A stretch of DNA of 64,000 nucleotides from a virus. The notes under the pieces were generated by a model. That model was not told the origin of the DNA. It worked only from the letters and a program-made list of their open reading frames with translations, and did no database searches. Made by a program: the position numbers and the translations under genes. Each line of letters opens with the position of its first letter. Positions within the stretch are counted from its first letter, which is position 1. The DNA is taken from the IMG/VR virus record IMGVR_UViG_3300032093_000042, positions 40,909-104,908 of that record; one strand, 5' to 3'. Shown here in pieces: positions 51,784-60,977 of this stretch.

Positions 51784-53253
51784 ATGCCTTGGGGACCAAA
51801 TAACATTAATGACAGTAATAATTCACCAAATCCCATTGAAAATAATAAAAATCAATCGGATGTAAAAAAGAATTATAATCGTGCATATGCAGTACGACGT
51901 GATACCGATAAAGAAAAAAATGTTACAATTACGTTATTGGATATAGATACGGCTATTATTACAACATTAGAAAGTCAATTAAAATTGCAGGTAAACGATA
52001 ATGGTGAAACAATAAAAGTACCTGTAATATATGGTAATCCGGAAAGATGGGTTGCTATGAAAAAAGATGGTGGTATACGAGATAATCAAGGTAAAATTTT
52101 GTTACCAGCGATGATGATTCGTAGAAAGAGTGTTGAAAATAATAAAGAGTTAGCCACGTTTAATCGTTATTTGACGTATCAAACAATAATGAATTATTCG
52201 GAAAAAAATAAATACGACAGATTTGATCTGATGAATAAGGATCTGTTTCCGAGTAAGCCAACTAAACAAATACTTAACGTTTCTTTACCTGTACATATAA
52301 ATGTTACATATGAATGTATTATATGGACGGATTATGTTGATCAAAACAATAAATTACTGGAACAAATAAATTATGCAGCAAAAGATTATTGGGGTGATCG
52401 TGAAAGATATAAGTTCAGAGCTAGAATAGATAATTATACTATAGATCAAGAAGTTAATGACGGCGAAGATCGTAATATTAAAACTACGTTTGATTTAAAT
52501 GTAAATGCTTACCTTTTAAACGAAAATTTTACAACAAGTATGAGTGGTATCAAAAATACCACATCAAAGATTTTTACAGTAAGAAAAATAAGATTACAAG
52601 AAAATGCTGTTTCTTCTGCATCCGAAATGGATGATATTGTACATAACACGGATACTACAAATGTAAAAGATAAACCGTTTGACTATGTTGATATAACAGG
52701 TCAAGGTACAATGGAATTGCAACAAAATGATATTAAAAATAATACGGGGTATAACAAAATTGAACCCGGAAAAATTATTAAAACATTTTTTCACCCAGCT
52801 CCAAAGTCTTCAACAGATTATGGTGAAAATGGTTGGTTAGCTTATGATTCACAATACATTTATGTTTATCAATATCCATTGGGATGGTTAAAAAGAGAAA
52901 TATCAACATTTGATTATGATTATAGCAGTCAAACTTATATAAGCGGATATGACTGTAATGGCAATCCTATTTATACCACGACAAATAGAAGACCCATAAA
53001 TACCGCGTTTAGAATATTTCAAAGATTTCCAGATAAATTTTATCATCAAGTACCTTATCAATCAAGTGATTATGGTCAAGATGGATGGATAAGTTATGAC
53101 GGTAGTTATTTTTATATTTATAGTCAAGGACAATGGCGACGTGTACCAATAAATGTATTTTCTCCTGTTACGGCTGATAATACATATTTGAGACCAGACG
53201 GCATTTCTTTTTATATAAGACCAGATGGAGTATCTATTTATTTAAGACCATAA
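51784..53253 (+). CDS. gp15: Tail completion / sheath stabiliser, gp15-like, with appended repeat modules
   Basis: A 489-aa protein, longer than T4 gp15 (272). Residues 35-260 fit gp15: ITTLESQLKLQVNDNGETIKVPVIYGNPERW, LPAMMIRRKS, VHINVTYECIIWTDYVDQNN and YTIDQEVNDGEDRNIKTTF. The C-terminal 150 residues are an addition: two copies of the YG-x-x-GW(L/I)(A/S)YD...Y.Y module (near 355 and 440) and a short RPDGIS-type repeat ending YLRP. The module also occurs in the 630-aa protein at 2335. gp15 caps the tail and joins it to the head. The added modules may be surface-exposed binding domains. Confidence 0.7.
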   Translation: MPWGPNNINDSNNSPNPIENNKNQSDVKKNYNRAYAVRRDTDKEKNVTITLLDIDTAIITTLESQLKLQVNDNGETIKVPVIYGNPERWVAMKKDGGIRDNQGKILLPAMMIRRKSVENNKELATFNRYLTYQTIMNYSEKNKYDRFDLMNKDLFPSKPTKQILNVSLPVHINVTYECIIWTDYVDQNNKLLEQINYAAKDYWGDRERYKFRARIDNYTIDQEVNDGEDRNIKTTFDLNVNAYLLNENFTTSMSGIKNTTSKIFTVRKIRLQENAVSSASEMDDIVHNTDTTNVKDKPFDYVDITGQGTMELQQNDIKNNTGYNKIEPGKIIKTFFHPAPKSSTDYGENGWLAYDSQYIYVYQYPLGWLKREISTFDYDYSSQTYISGYDCNGNPIYTTTNRRPINTAFRIFQRFPDKFYHQVPYQSSDYGQDGWISYDGSYFYIYSQGQWRRVPINVFSPVTADNTYLRPDGISFYIRPDGVSIYLRP

Positions 53254-53257
53254 TTAT

Positions 53258-55540
53258 ATGCCAAATTTAACAGTATCAAACGTAATTGACACATTTATGC
53301 AATCTGCTACTCAAGCAGATGCTCGTACAGCTTTAGGTATATCCAGTATAGTAGGTAGTTCCGGTTCTGCTGGATCAAGCGGCAATTCAGGTACAAATGG
53401 AAGTAGTGGAAGTTCAGGCACAACGGGTACAAGTGGTAGTTCTGGATCAAGTGGTACATCAGGTAATAGTGGTACACACGGTACAAGTGGTGAAAATGGA
53501 AGTAGTGGTACAAGTGGTACCAGCGGCGTCAGTGGTATTTCAGGCGGTGCAATTTTATATTTTAATACGTCTGTACCACAATCTCCATACAAAGAAATTT
53601 CTATAACGCCTACCGGTAACATTGAAATAACTTCTAGTATCTTTATTGCTAGTGGTAGTACGTCAATATTAGAATCATATCAAACTCCTGTTGGATATCC
53701 AAATGTAACCAGTATTCCGGCCGGTATTTGGTCAATGTTTTTACACACGTCAAAACTAAACGCTTCGTCATCATTTGAAATATCAACAGACGTTTATGCT
53801 AGATCAGGTAGTTCAGAGGTTTATTTGTTTTCTACAGATCCAGTAGATGTTACGTCGGTTTTGGTGCCTAGTATGGTTATAACCGATGTATATGAGTCGG
53901 GATATAGTCTGTCCACACAAGATAGAATTGTAGTAAAGATTATAGCTAAAAATAAAAATGTCTTTACAGACAAAATAACTTTTTATACCGAAGGACAGTT
54001 ACATTATTCATATTCACAAACTACACTCGGTTCCGTTAGTGGTACAAGTGGTAGTAGCGGTACAAGCGGCATTAATGGTAGCAGTGGTACAGGTGGTAGT
54101 AGTGGTAGTAGCGGTACAACCGGTAGTAGTGGATCATCTGGTAGTAGTGGTAGTAGCGGTACAAGTGGTACAACAGGTACAAGTGGTAGCAGCGGTACAA
54201 GTGGCAGCAGTGGTACGTCAGGTACAAGTGGCACAACCGGCAGTAGTGGTAGTAGCGGTACAACCGGCAGTAGTGGTACAAGTGGAATTAGTGGCAGTAG
54301 TGGCAGTAGTGGCAGTAGTGGCAGTAGTGGCAGTAGTGGTACCAGTGGTGTAGGAGGTAGCAGTGGTACAAGCGGCATTAGTGGTAGCAGTGGCACAAGT
54401 GGCACAGTTGGAAGTAGTGGTAGTAGCGGTACAAGTGGAAGTAGTGGCAGCAGTGGTAGCAGTGGTGTAGGAGGTAGCAGCGGTAGTAGTGGTTTAAATG
54501 GAAGTAGTGGTACAAGCGGTACTACCGGTAGCAGTGGTACAAGCGGTAGTAGCGGTAGCAGTGGCATTGGTAGTAGTGGCAGTGCTGGTTCAGCTGGTAC
54601 AGGTGGTAGTAGTGGTACCAGTTTTGGTACGAGTGGTAGTAGCGGCAGTAGTGGTACAGGAATAAGCGGATCTGCCGGATCCGCTGGTACGGGTGGTAGT
54701 AGTGGTACCAGTTTTGGTACGAGTGGTAGTAGTGGAACTGACGGCACAAGCGGTAGTAGTGGAACTACCGGTACAAGTGGAAGTAGTGGAACTACCGGTA
54801 CAAGCGGTAGTAGCGGTACAAGTGGAATTGGTGGTAGTAGTGGTACAAGTGGTAGCAGTGGAACTACCGGTACAAGTGGTAGCAGTGGAACCACCGGTAC
54901 AAGTGGTAGCAGCGGTAGTAGTGGTACAAGCGGAATTAGTGGCAGTAGTGGTACAAGCGGAATTAGTGGCAGTAGTGGCAGTAGTGGCAGTAGTGGTACC
55001 AGTGGTGTAGGAGGTAGCAGTGGTACAAGCGGCATTAGTGGTAGCAGTGGCACAAGTGGCACGGTTGGTAGTAGTGGCACAAGCGGAGTCGGCGTTCCAT
55101 CAGGCGGCACTACCAATCAAGTATTAGCAAAAGCAAGCAATGCCGATTACGATACTACATGGGTAAATCAAACCGGTGGCGGCGGCGGTAGCAGTGGTAG
55201 TAGTGGTAGTAGTGGTAGTAGTGTAAGTGTATCAGGTACTTTAAATAGAGTAATTAAATTTACAAGTTCAAGTACTATTGGGGATACGACAGCTCCATTA
55301 AGCGAATTTTCTGGAAGCATAGGTATAGGTGTTATTACGTCGTCAAATATATCTAATAAATTACACGTTTCTTCTTCAAGTAATCCGGTAAGACTGGAAG
55401 GATTGGTTTCTTCTTCAAATGATACTAGATTTATGTCTGTAAACGCAACCGGCGTTATAAGATTTAGAAATATTACTATAGGTACCGCTTCACCTACAGG
55501 CGGGTATGACGGCGATATATACTTACAATATACCCCATAA
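53258..55540 (+). CDS. Collagen-like GSS/GTS repeat tail-fibre protein
   Basis: A 760-aa protein. Residues 1-30 are a short attachment-like head (VSNVIDTFMQSATQADARTAL). Residues 33-97 are a first Gly-x-y block, 98-260 a beta domain, 262-612 a long (G-S-S/G-T-S/G-T-T) block and 613-640 a linker with GGTTNQVLAKASNADYDTTW, a common phage fibre module. A second short Gly/Ser run precedes a beta C-terminal domain. Every third residue is Gly with almost no proline, so the fold may be collagen-like or polyglycine II. It is presumably a trimeric fibre. The reverse-strand reading frames over the repeats are artefacts. Confidence 0.75.
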   Translation: MPNLTVSNVIDTFMQSATQADARTALGISSIVGSSGSAGSSGNSGTNGSSGSSGTTGTSGSSGSSGTSGNSGTHGTSGENGSSGTSGTSGVSGISGGAILYFNTSVPQSPYKEISITPTGNIEITSSIFIASGSTSILESYQTPVGYPNVTSIPAGIWSMFLHTSKLNASSSFEISTDVYARSGSSEVYLFSTDPVDVTSVLVPSMVITDVYESGYSLSTQDRIVVKIIAKNKNVFTDKITFYTEGQLHYSYSQTTLGSVSGTSGSSGTSGINGSSGTGGSSGSSGTTGSSGSSGSSGSSGTSGTTGTSGSSGTSGSSGTSGTSGTTGSSGSSGTTGSSGTSGISGSSGSSGSSGSSGSSGTSGVGGSSGTSGISGSSGTSGTVGSSGSSGTSGSSGSSGSSGVGGSSGSSGLNGSSGTSGTTGSSGTSGSSGSSGIGSSGSAGSAGTGGSSGTSFGTSGSSGSSGTGISGSAGSAGTGGSSGTSFGTSGSSGTDGTSGSSGTTGTSGSSGTTGTSGSSGTSGIGGSSGTSGSSGTTGTSGSSGTTGTSGSSGSSGTSGISGSSGTSGISGSSGSSGSSGTSGVGGSSGTSGISGSSGTSGTVGSSGTSGVGVPSGGTTNQVLAKASNADYDTTWVNQTGGGGGSSGSSGSSGSSVSVSGTLNRVIKFTSSSTIGDTTAPLSEFSGSIGIGVITSSNISNKLHVSSSSNPVRLEGLVSSSNDTRFMSVNATGVIRFRNITIGTASPTGGYDGDIYLQYTP
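54041..55090 (+). repeat. Glycine-triplet coding repeat, block in first fibre
   Basis: About 350 codons built from GGT-AGT-AGT, GGT-ACA-AGT and close variants. Two units contain an AGTTTTGGTAC step (Phe codons at 54623 and 54713, 90 bp apart) that breaks the triplet phase. Long identical stretches are shared with the repeat at 61362-63581. Confidence 0.85.
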
Positions 55541-55576
55541 AAATAAAATAAAAATAAAAAACATATAAAATAAAGA

Positions 55577-55584
55577 TACTTATA
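55577..55584 (+). promoter_or_regulatory. TACTTATA element
   Basis: A one-base variant of the late motif, 14 nt before the ATG at 55599, in a 58-bp AT-rich gap. It has the same variant and spacing as the element before the portal gene. Confidence 0.3.
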
Positions 55585-55598
55585 TTATATAATATTTT

Positions 55599-58445
55599 AT
55601 GCCTACAATTGCAAGTAATACATTAAGTTTACAAACAGATATTCCTACATGGGAGTGGACACGGTTTGCGCCTGCCGTAAGTTCAGCGATCAGTTCAACT
55701 TGTGCAGCCGACAACGGTGATTTTAATCAAGCTGAATATGGTAGATACATTTACTATTTAATCAGTGCCACACAATTTTTTAGGTATGATACATGGACAG
55801 ATATGTATCAACAATTGTCGTCACCTCCGATTGCACCTGCAACATTTAGTTCAATGAAATTTTCAGGTGGGTTGGGCCCCGAAGGCATTACAATTGCAGC
55901 TACATCAAATTCTATAACAGTTGCTGCTGTAACAATGCAAAGTATGGTCGGTTATGATATTGTTATCGTATCTGGCACGGGTGCTGGTCAACGCCGTACA
56001 ATTACCGCCGTGGCGGATCCGATTGCTATTGATACCGGAGTTGTAACTGCTGTTAGCAACACCATCGGTTCGCTAAACATTACCGATAGTACTAAATCTT
56101 GGAGTGGAAATATTCATGCTAATTATTCATTGCGTATAACAGGTAACACGGGTGTTAGCCAAATTCGTCGTATATTGTCAAATACAGCGACCGTTATAAC
56201 GATGGGCGATACGACTCAGGCGAATAAATATTGGAATAATCCTGCTGTTTTTTCTCCGGCTATCGTTGCAACGGCAGGTTCTCAAGCGGTGTATGCAATT
56301 GAATCTCAAACATTAACCGTTGACAGTGCTTGGTCCGTTACACCGGACAGTACATCTGTTTATCGTATACAGTCTGGTATGGTAGGTTTAGTTAGTAGTG
56401 CAGCTGCTACACCATTTCATACCGTTCAAGCGTATGATATACTTACTGATATTTGGTACGTATTACCAGCATATACAAACATGTTTGCAGCGGTTGGTAC
56501 AGATTGTACGATTGAAAGAACAACGGAAAATTCGTCTATTTGGTATAGAGGTAAAGCTAGTTCCGGCACAACAACTACTCTTGTAGATAATACTCTAGGT
56601 GTTAGTATGGCTGCGTGGTCAACAAATCAATGGTTAAATTATTGGGTCTATATTTATTCTGGAACAGGCGAAGGACAGATTCGTCAAATTGTAAGTAATA
56701 CATCAAATACATTAACGTGGTCAAGTGCAGGTACCGCGCCCGATAGTACGAGTAGATATTTTATCATAGGATTTGACGCTGGCATAGCTACGTCAGGTGC
56801 ATCAACTTCTATCACGGACAGTACGAAATCTTGGTCCGTTAATCGTTGGACAAATTATGTAGTACGTATTATGTCCGGTACAGGCGCTGGACAAGTTCGT
56901 CCTATTGCTAGCAATACATCCACAGCAATTACAATAATTGGTTCGTGGGATACAAATCCTGACAATACATCCGTATATACAATACAAGGAGATCCCGGTA
57001 AAGTATATATACAATTAGGCGGTATAGCCGGCATGTTGATTCATAATTTAGATTCAATGGTTGAAAGTTGGGGTCGTCAACAAGATTTTGGAATAGCAAG
57101 AAATGCTTCTGCTACGGTTGCTGGTAATTTACCAATTGCTATATCAACGTTAGCTAATGCTACAACTACAGCTACCGTGACAACTGCACATCCTCATCAA
57201 TTTAGAATTGGTGATCTTGTAACTGTTAGAGGTGCAACCGACTCTAACTTCAACGTAACAAATGTTGTGATTGCTACTGTACCTACCGCAACTTCATTCA
57301 CATACACGATGGCCGGTACACCAGCGGTTACTACAATCGTTGGTTCACAAAGCACAACAACGTTAACTGACGCAACAAAGAATTGGACCACAAATCAATG
57401 GGCTGGATTTACAGTTTATTTAAATACAGCCGCTGTTACCGCTGCTTCTGGTCTATCGACTGGTCAAGGTGTACGTATAGCAAGTAATACAGCAACAACA
57501 TTAACATTTGTTGGTGTTGGTAATGCTCCTATAAACGGAGTATCTCGTTATAGTATTTGTGCGTCTTCTGCAATTGGTGCGGCAGATAGTGGTGTCGCGA
57601 CAGGAACGCAAAGCACAACAACATTACAAGATACGACAAAAGTGGGTTCATTTACTGTAAATAATACTCTAAATAGTACAACAATCACGGTTACGGCTGT
57701 TGCATCTGGTCAATTGTTTGTCGGTCACGCTGTATCGGGTACAGGTATTCCTACTGGCACAGTAATTATTTCATTTGGAACGGGTACCGGTGGTGCTGGA
57801 ACATACACTATTAGTCAAGCGTGTACAAGTACAAATACAGGTATAACTATGACTTCTGGATGGGTAGTAAACGGATATGCGGGTAAACGTGTTCGTATTC
57901 TTACTTCCGTAGGTGCTGGTCCACAAGAACTTGCAATCACTAGCAATACTAATAATACATTAACATTTTCTACTGCCACCGCGCCCACAAATGGTGTTAG
58001 TGGATATGTAATATTAGAATCTACTGTAAAAAGCACTGGTACAAGTATGAATTGGGCTTTCGGTACGAGTGATTCAAATATACGCGGTAGATATGCGTAT
58101 ATTGTTCGTGGAGGTGGTGTTATTGGATTTGATCGATGGGATTTAACCACCGATAGATTTAATTTAATGTTTACGTCACCCGCAACAGAAACATTAACGA
58201 CCGGAACTATGACAGCATACGATGGTATGGATCGTATATTCTTCCATAAGGACGCTACACAACGTGTATATTCATTGGATGTTGTAACAGGAAAAATTAA
58301 TGGTGGTGGTATGTTCCCATACGTCGCGCCGACCGCTGTACTGGGAAATCGTATGGAGATATTTACTACCAAAGATGGATTAAAGTATATGTGGTTAAAT
58401 CGTTCTTCATTTCAAGAATGTTTTAGATGTTTAATATTTTGGTAA
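55599..58445 (+). CDS. Large appendage protein with repeated SNT beta modules
   Basis: A 948-aa protein of unknown function. At least six modules follow the pattern D-x-TKSW...N-x-W...SGTGAGQ-x-R-x-I-x-SNT...P-x-x-TS-x-Y-x-I; examples are SGTGEGQIRQIVSNTSNTL and SGTGAGQVRPIASNTSTAI. A GTGIPTGTVIISFGTGTGG segment near residue 715 is a common phage-fibre motif. The C-terminus forms a propeller-like region (MTAYDGMDRIFFHKDATQR). The same modules appear in the 535-aa protein at 58964, so both may be parts of one appendage. A host-binding or scaffolding role is likely but unproven. Confidence 0.6.
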   Translation: MPTIASNTLSLQTDIPTWEWTRFAPAVSSAISSTCAADNGDFNQAEYGRYIYYLISATQFFRYDTWTDMYQQLSSPPIAPATFSSMKFSGGLGPEGITIAATSNSITVAAVTMQSMVGYDIVIVSGTGAGQRRTITAVADPIAIDTGVVTAVSNTIGSLNITDSTKSWSGNIHANYSLRITGNTGVSQIRRILSNTATVITMGDTTQANKYWNNPAVFSPAIVATAGSQAVYAIESQTLTVDSAWSVTPDSTSVYRIQSGMVGLVSSAAATPFHTVQAYDILTDIWYVLPAYTNMFAAVGTDCTIERTTENSSIWYRGKASSGTTTTLVDNTLGVSMAAWSTNQWLNYWVYIYSGTGEGQIRQIVSNTSNTLTWSSAGTAPDSTSRYFIIGFDAGIATSGASTSITDSTKSWSVNRWTNYVVRIMSGTGAGQVRPIASNTSTAITIIGSWDTNPDNTSVYTIQGDPGKVYIQLGGIAGMLIHNLDSMVESWGRQQDFGIARNASATVAGNLPIAISTLANATTTATVTTAHPHQFRIGDLVTVRGATDSNFNVTNVVIATVPTATSFTYTMAGTPAVTTIVGSQSTTTLTDATKNWTTNQWAGFTVYLNTAAVTAASGLSTGQGVRIASNTATTLTFVGVGNAPINGVSRYSICASSAIGAADSGVATGTQSTTTLQDTTKVGSFTVNNTLNSTTITVTAVASGQLFVGHAVSGTGIPTGTVIISFGTGTGGAGTYTISQACTSTNTGITMTSGWVVNGYAGKRVRILTSVGAGPQELAITSNTNNTLTFSTATAPTNGVSGYVILESTVKSTGTSMNWAFGTSDSNIRGRYAYIVRGGGVIGFDRWDLTTDRFNLMFTSPATETLTTGTMTAYDGMDRIFFHKDATQRVYSLDVVTGKINGGGMFPYVAPTAVLGNRMEIFTTKDGLKYMWLNRSSFQECFRCLIFW

Positions 58446-58473
58446 AATAAAATAGAAATATATAGATTAATAA

Positions 58474-58481
58474 TATTTATA
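58474..58481 (+). promoter_or_regulatory. TATTTATA element, candidate late promoter
   Basis: An exact motif, 4 nt before the ATG at 58486. Confidence 0.55.
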
Positions 58482-58485
58482 TTAT

Positions 58486-58944
58486 ATGGCAGATAACGTA
58501 GGATATACACCGGGTGTAGGAGCAACAGTAGCCGCTGACGATATTGGAGGCATACTTTATCAACGCATCAAACCAACGTTTGGTGGCGACGGCGTAGCAA
58601 TCGATGTTAGTGTTGATAATCCGTATCCTGTTGTTTCCAATCGTAACGATTCACTTTTAGCGTTGATGCAACGGTTAGTAAAGGTGAATGAATCAAGTCA
58701 AGTTGTTGATTCAGCACAACGTCAACGTATCACAATTGATTCTATAACCGCTGGCGTCGCGCTTCCAACAGTTACCACAGTTACCACAGTTACCACAGTT
58801 ACCACAGTTACCACAGTCACTACAGTCACTACAGTATCATCGATTACAAATATAGCAGGTATTGGTACTGATCAAGCACAATTATTAACAAGAGGATCTA
58901 ACACATCTGCTTGGTATGATATAGTAAGAAGTAGAATAACATAA
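58486..58944 (+). CDS. Small structural protein with TVT tandem repeat
   Basis: A 152-aa protein. Residues 1-90 look folded (VGYTPGVGATVAADDIGG, YQRIKPTFGGDGVAIDV); the early part resembles small phage fibre-associated proteins. Residues 95-115 are a Thr-Val-Thr tandem array coded by a 9-nt repeat. The end (LLTRGSNTSAWYDIVRSRIT) is polar. It lies between two large appendage genes that share modules, so it probably belongs to the same structure. Confidence 0.5.
   Translation: MADNVGYTPGVGATVAADDIGGILYQRIKPTFGGDGVAIDVSVDNPYPVVSNRNDSLLALMQRLVKVNESSQVVDSAQRQRITIDSITAGVALPTVTTVTTVTTVTTVTTVTTVTTVSSITNIAGIGTDQAQLLTRGSNTSAWYDIVRSRIT
58768..58830 (+). repeat. 9-bp tandem repeat coding Thr-Val-Thr
   Basis: Five exact copies of ACAGTTACC followed by two ACAGTCACT copies, in frame within the 152-aa gene. 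The copy number could vary between isolates without breaking the frame. Confidence 0.85.
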
Positions 58945-58963
58945 ATATTAAATTTTTTTATAC

Positions 58964-60571
58964 ATGGCAAATACATTTAAAAAAGTAATAGATCGTTTAA
59001 TGTGGATACAAGTTCCGTCCGCACCGAATGCACATGCGGCTGCAACGTCAATGACAAGTGATCTCAGAAATGATACGTCACGTAATCCATTTGCATATCA
59101 ATTAGTATCTAATACTGTATTGAATAGACAAAATATAATTACAAAAGGTTGGTCACTTGTAGTGTCGCCTGCTTTAGCAGGTACGTTTGGCGCTGGTTCT
59201 GCTATGACATTCGCCCCCAGCTTCGGTGCTGTAGGCACAATCGCGGCTGGTGCTACAACTACATCAGTAATATTATCAACAGCACTCGCAACCGCTGTAG
59301 GAACAAATATGTTAGCAAATCGTGGTGGTAGTGGTGATTACGGTTTTAAAATAAGAATTATAGGATTTGGTTCGGGAAAAACCGAAGAAAGATATATTGT
59401 AGCAAATACATCCGGTACCACACCTACAATTAACGTAGATTCTCCTTTTACGTTTACACCTGCTTCAGGTGACAGATATGAAATTTTGGGAGGTCGTGTA
59501 TTTATGTTGGGAGCCGGTACAACTGCTTCCAATATTTGGAGAAGTTTTGAAGTAGCTACAAATACTTTATCTACAGGTTTAAGTACAACCGGATTACCTG
59601 CTACAATTGCAACTGATAGTGATTTTGTTACTTTAGACGAACAATATGTGCCTTATACGTTGATACCCGGTGAAGGAATGATAGTTGGATCAGGTACGTA
59701 TAATAGCGGCAGTTTAAACTGTTTAACAGCTACAGCAACTGGTGCAAGTAGTTTAACAGGTCAATCATCTGGAGGAGACGCTGTAGTTGCAATTAATGAA
59801 TATCGTAATTTTCAAATAAGAATTGTTGAAGATACTGGTACTCCTGCCGCGGTGGGTCAACGTAGAATTATAGCATCGCATACAGCGGGGACGAGTCCTG
59901 TATATACACTTGGTACGGCTTGGTCTACACAACCATCTAGTACAGCTAAATATGTAATTGAACTACCAAATTTAATTTTATTAAGAAGTTCAGGTACCAC
60001 CACCGTTTACACGTGGAATTATACAGATGCATCTATAAACAACGGTACAAATACTATAGCTTCAAATGCTTGGTCTACAACTTATTTTGGAGTGGCACCG
60101 GCAGTAAATGCAAGTGGTGGCGTTTGGTCTCCTAGTTTTGGAATTGTCCCAGACGTTGCTAGAAATGCAAGACACAGTTTTTGTTATTTCTTTAGAGGCG
60201 GCGCTACTACTTTAGACCTACTTGATATAGCCGGTGGTACTACAGGCAATTGGACCGGTAACATAACATATGATGGAGGCGTTGCATTAACCGTAGGCAC
60301 ATGTGGTGCTTATGCTCCCTTTGGAAGTGAAGGTAGAATGTTTTACATGAATATATATACAGCATCCGCTGTTAATCAAATTTTTAGATTCGACGTTCAA
60401 AATCGTGTATTGAGTCCATATGTGCCGACGGATTATTTACAGGCAGGTACAGCAGCTGTAGGTAAACGTTTAGCCGCATATTGTGCTATAGATGGATCCG
60501 ATAAATACGATGTTATATTGTTACAATCACATTTAACAGCTGTTAATAATGAATTAATTGTTTTAGTATAA
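58964..60571 (+). CDS. Appendage protein related to the 948-aa SNT-module protein
   Basis: A 535-aa protein. The N-terminus (MANTFKKVIDRLMWIQVPSAP) is followed by a small-residue-rich region. Modules near residues 125-170 (GSGKTEERYIVANTSGTTP) and 270-320 (VGQRRIIASHTAGTSP...SSTAKYVIE) match the repeats of the 948-aa protein. The last 150 residues resemble that protein's C-terminal region (FRGGATTLDLLDIAGGTTGN, EGRMFYMNIYTASAVNQIFRFD). This suggests duplication and divergence of one appendage gene. No enzymatic motif was seen. Confidence 0.6.
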   Translation: MANTFKKVIDRLMWIQVPSAPNAHAAATSMTSDLRNDTSRNPFAYQLVSNTVLNRQNIITKGWSLVVSPALAGTFGAGSAMTFAPSFGAVGTIAAGATTTSVILSTALATAVGTNMLANRGGSGDYGFKIRIIGFGSGKTEERYIVANTSGTTPTINVDSPFTFTPASGDRYEILGGRVFMLGAGTTASNIWRSFEVATNTLSTGLSTTGLPATIATDSDFVTLDEQYVPYTLIPGEGMIVGSGTYNSGSLNCLTATATGASSLTGQSSGGDAVVAINEYRNFQIRIVEDTGTPAAVGQRRIIASHTAGTSPVYTLGTAWSTQPSSTAKYVIELPNLILLRSSGTTTVYTWNYTDASINNGTNTIASNAWSTTYFGVAPAVNASGGVWSPSFGIVPDVARNARHSFCYFFRGGATTLDLLDIAGGTTGNWTGNITYDGGVALTVGTCGAYAPFGSEGRMFYMNIYTASAVNQIFRFDVQNRVLSPYVPTDYLQAGTAAVGKRLAAYCAIDGSDKYDVILLQSHLTAVNNELIVLV

Positions 60572-60588
60572 AATTTCTAAAACTAACT

Positions 60589-60750
60589 ATGACTATTAAC
60601 GACTTAATAAATTTTTGTAACACTCGTTTAGAGTTTCTAAAAGCTTTAAAAATATCATATATTCAATTAGGAGATTATGATATGATAAATAAAATTGAGG
60701 CTCAAATATTGGAAACCGAAAATACATTAAATCAATTAAGAAATTCTTAA
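60589..60750 (+). CDS. Small helical protein, 53 aa
   Basis: A 53-codon ORF starting ATG 17 bases after the preceding stop: TINDLINFCNTRLEFLKALK, then a second amphipathic helix (INKIEAQILETENTLNQLRN). The two-helix, leucine-rich pattern looks like a real small protein, perhaps a chaperone or assembly factor for the neighbouring fibre genes. No family was recognised. Confidence 0.5.
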   Translation: MTINDLINFCNTRLEFLKALKISYIQLGDYDMINKIEAQILETENTLNQLRNS

Positions 60751-60764
60751 TTTTCTGAAATATT

Positions 60765-60923
60765 ATGTTATTAACAATTTTATCCAATCAAGGAGCGGCT
60801 CCACCACAGAAGTTTTGGGTAAAAGTAGCGGGCGTTTGGAAGCTGGCTACAGCTTATATAAAAATAAGCGGGGTGTGGAAAGTAACTACTCCGTTTGTTA
60901 AAGTATCAGGTGCTTGGAAATAA
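60765..60923 (+). CDS. Small protein with three W-K repeat units, 52 aa
   Basis: A 52-codon ORF. The sequence is made of three copies of a (V/I)K(V/I)(A/S)G-x-WK unit: VKVAGVWK, IKISGVWK, VKVSGAWK, spaced by 12-14 residues. Such K-(V/I)-x-G-x-W-K repeats are common in phage tail and fibre tips. It starts 14 bases after the preceding small gene. Confidence 0.55.
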   Translation: MLLTILSNQGAAPPQKFWVKVAGVWKLATAYIKISGVWKVTTPFVKVSGAWK

Positions 60924-60965
60924 TATTATAAAAAATTGTTATTATATATAACTAAATTAGTTTTA

Positions 60966-60973
60966 TATTTATA
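60966..60973 (+). promoter_or_regulatory. TATTTATA element, candidate late promoter
   Basis: An exact motif, 4 nt before the ATG at 60978 of the giant fibre gene. Confidence 0.55.
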
Positions 60974-60977
60974 ACAA

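Noticed and set aside
54004-55116. 370-aa minus-strand Leu/Pro/Val ORF and plus-frame Val-rich ORFs over the repeat
   Set aside because: They are shadow frames of the repeat in the 760-aa fibre gene.
53354-55225. Possible CRISPR-like or satellite array
   Set aside because: Repeats are in-frame coding triplets without spacers of constant size; no cas genes.
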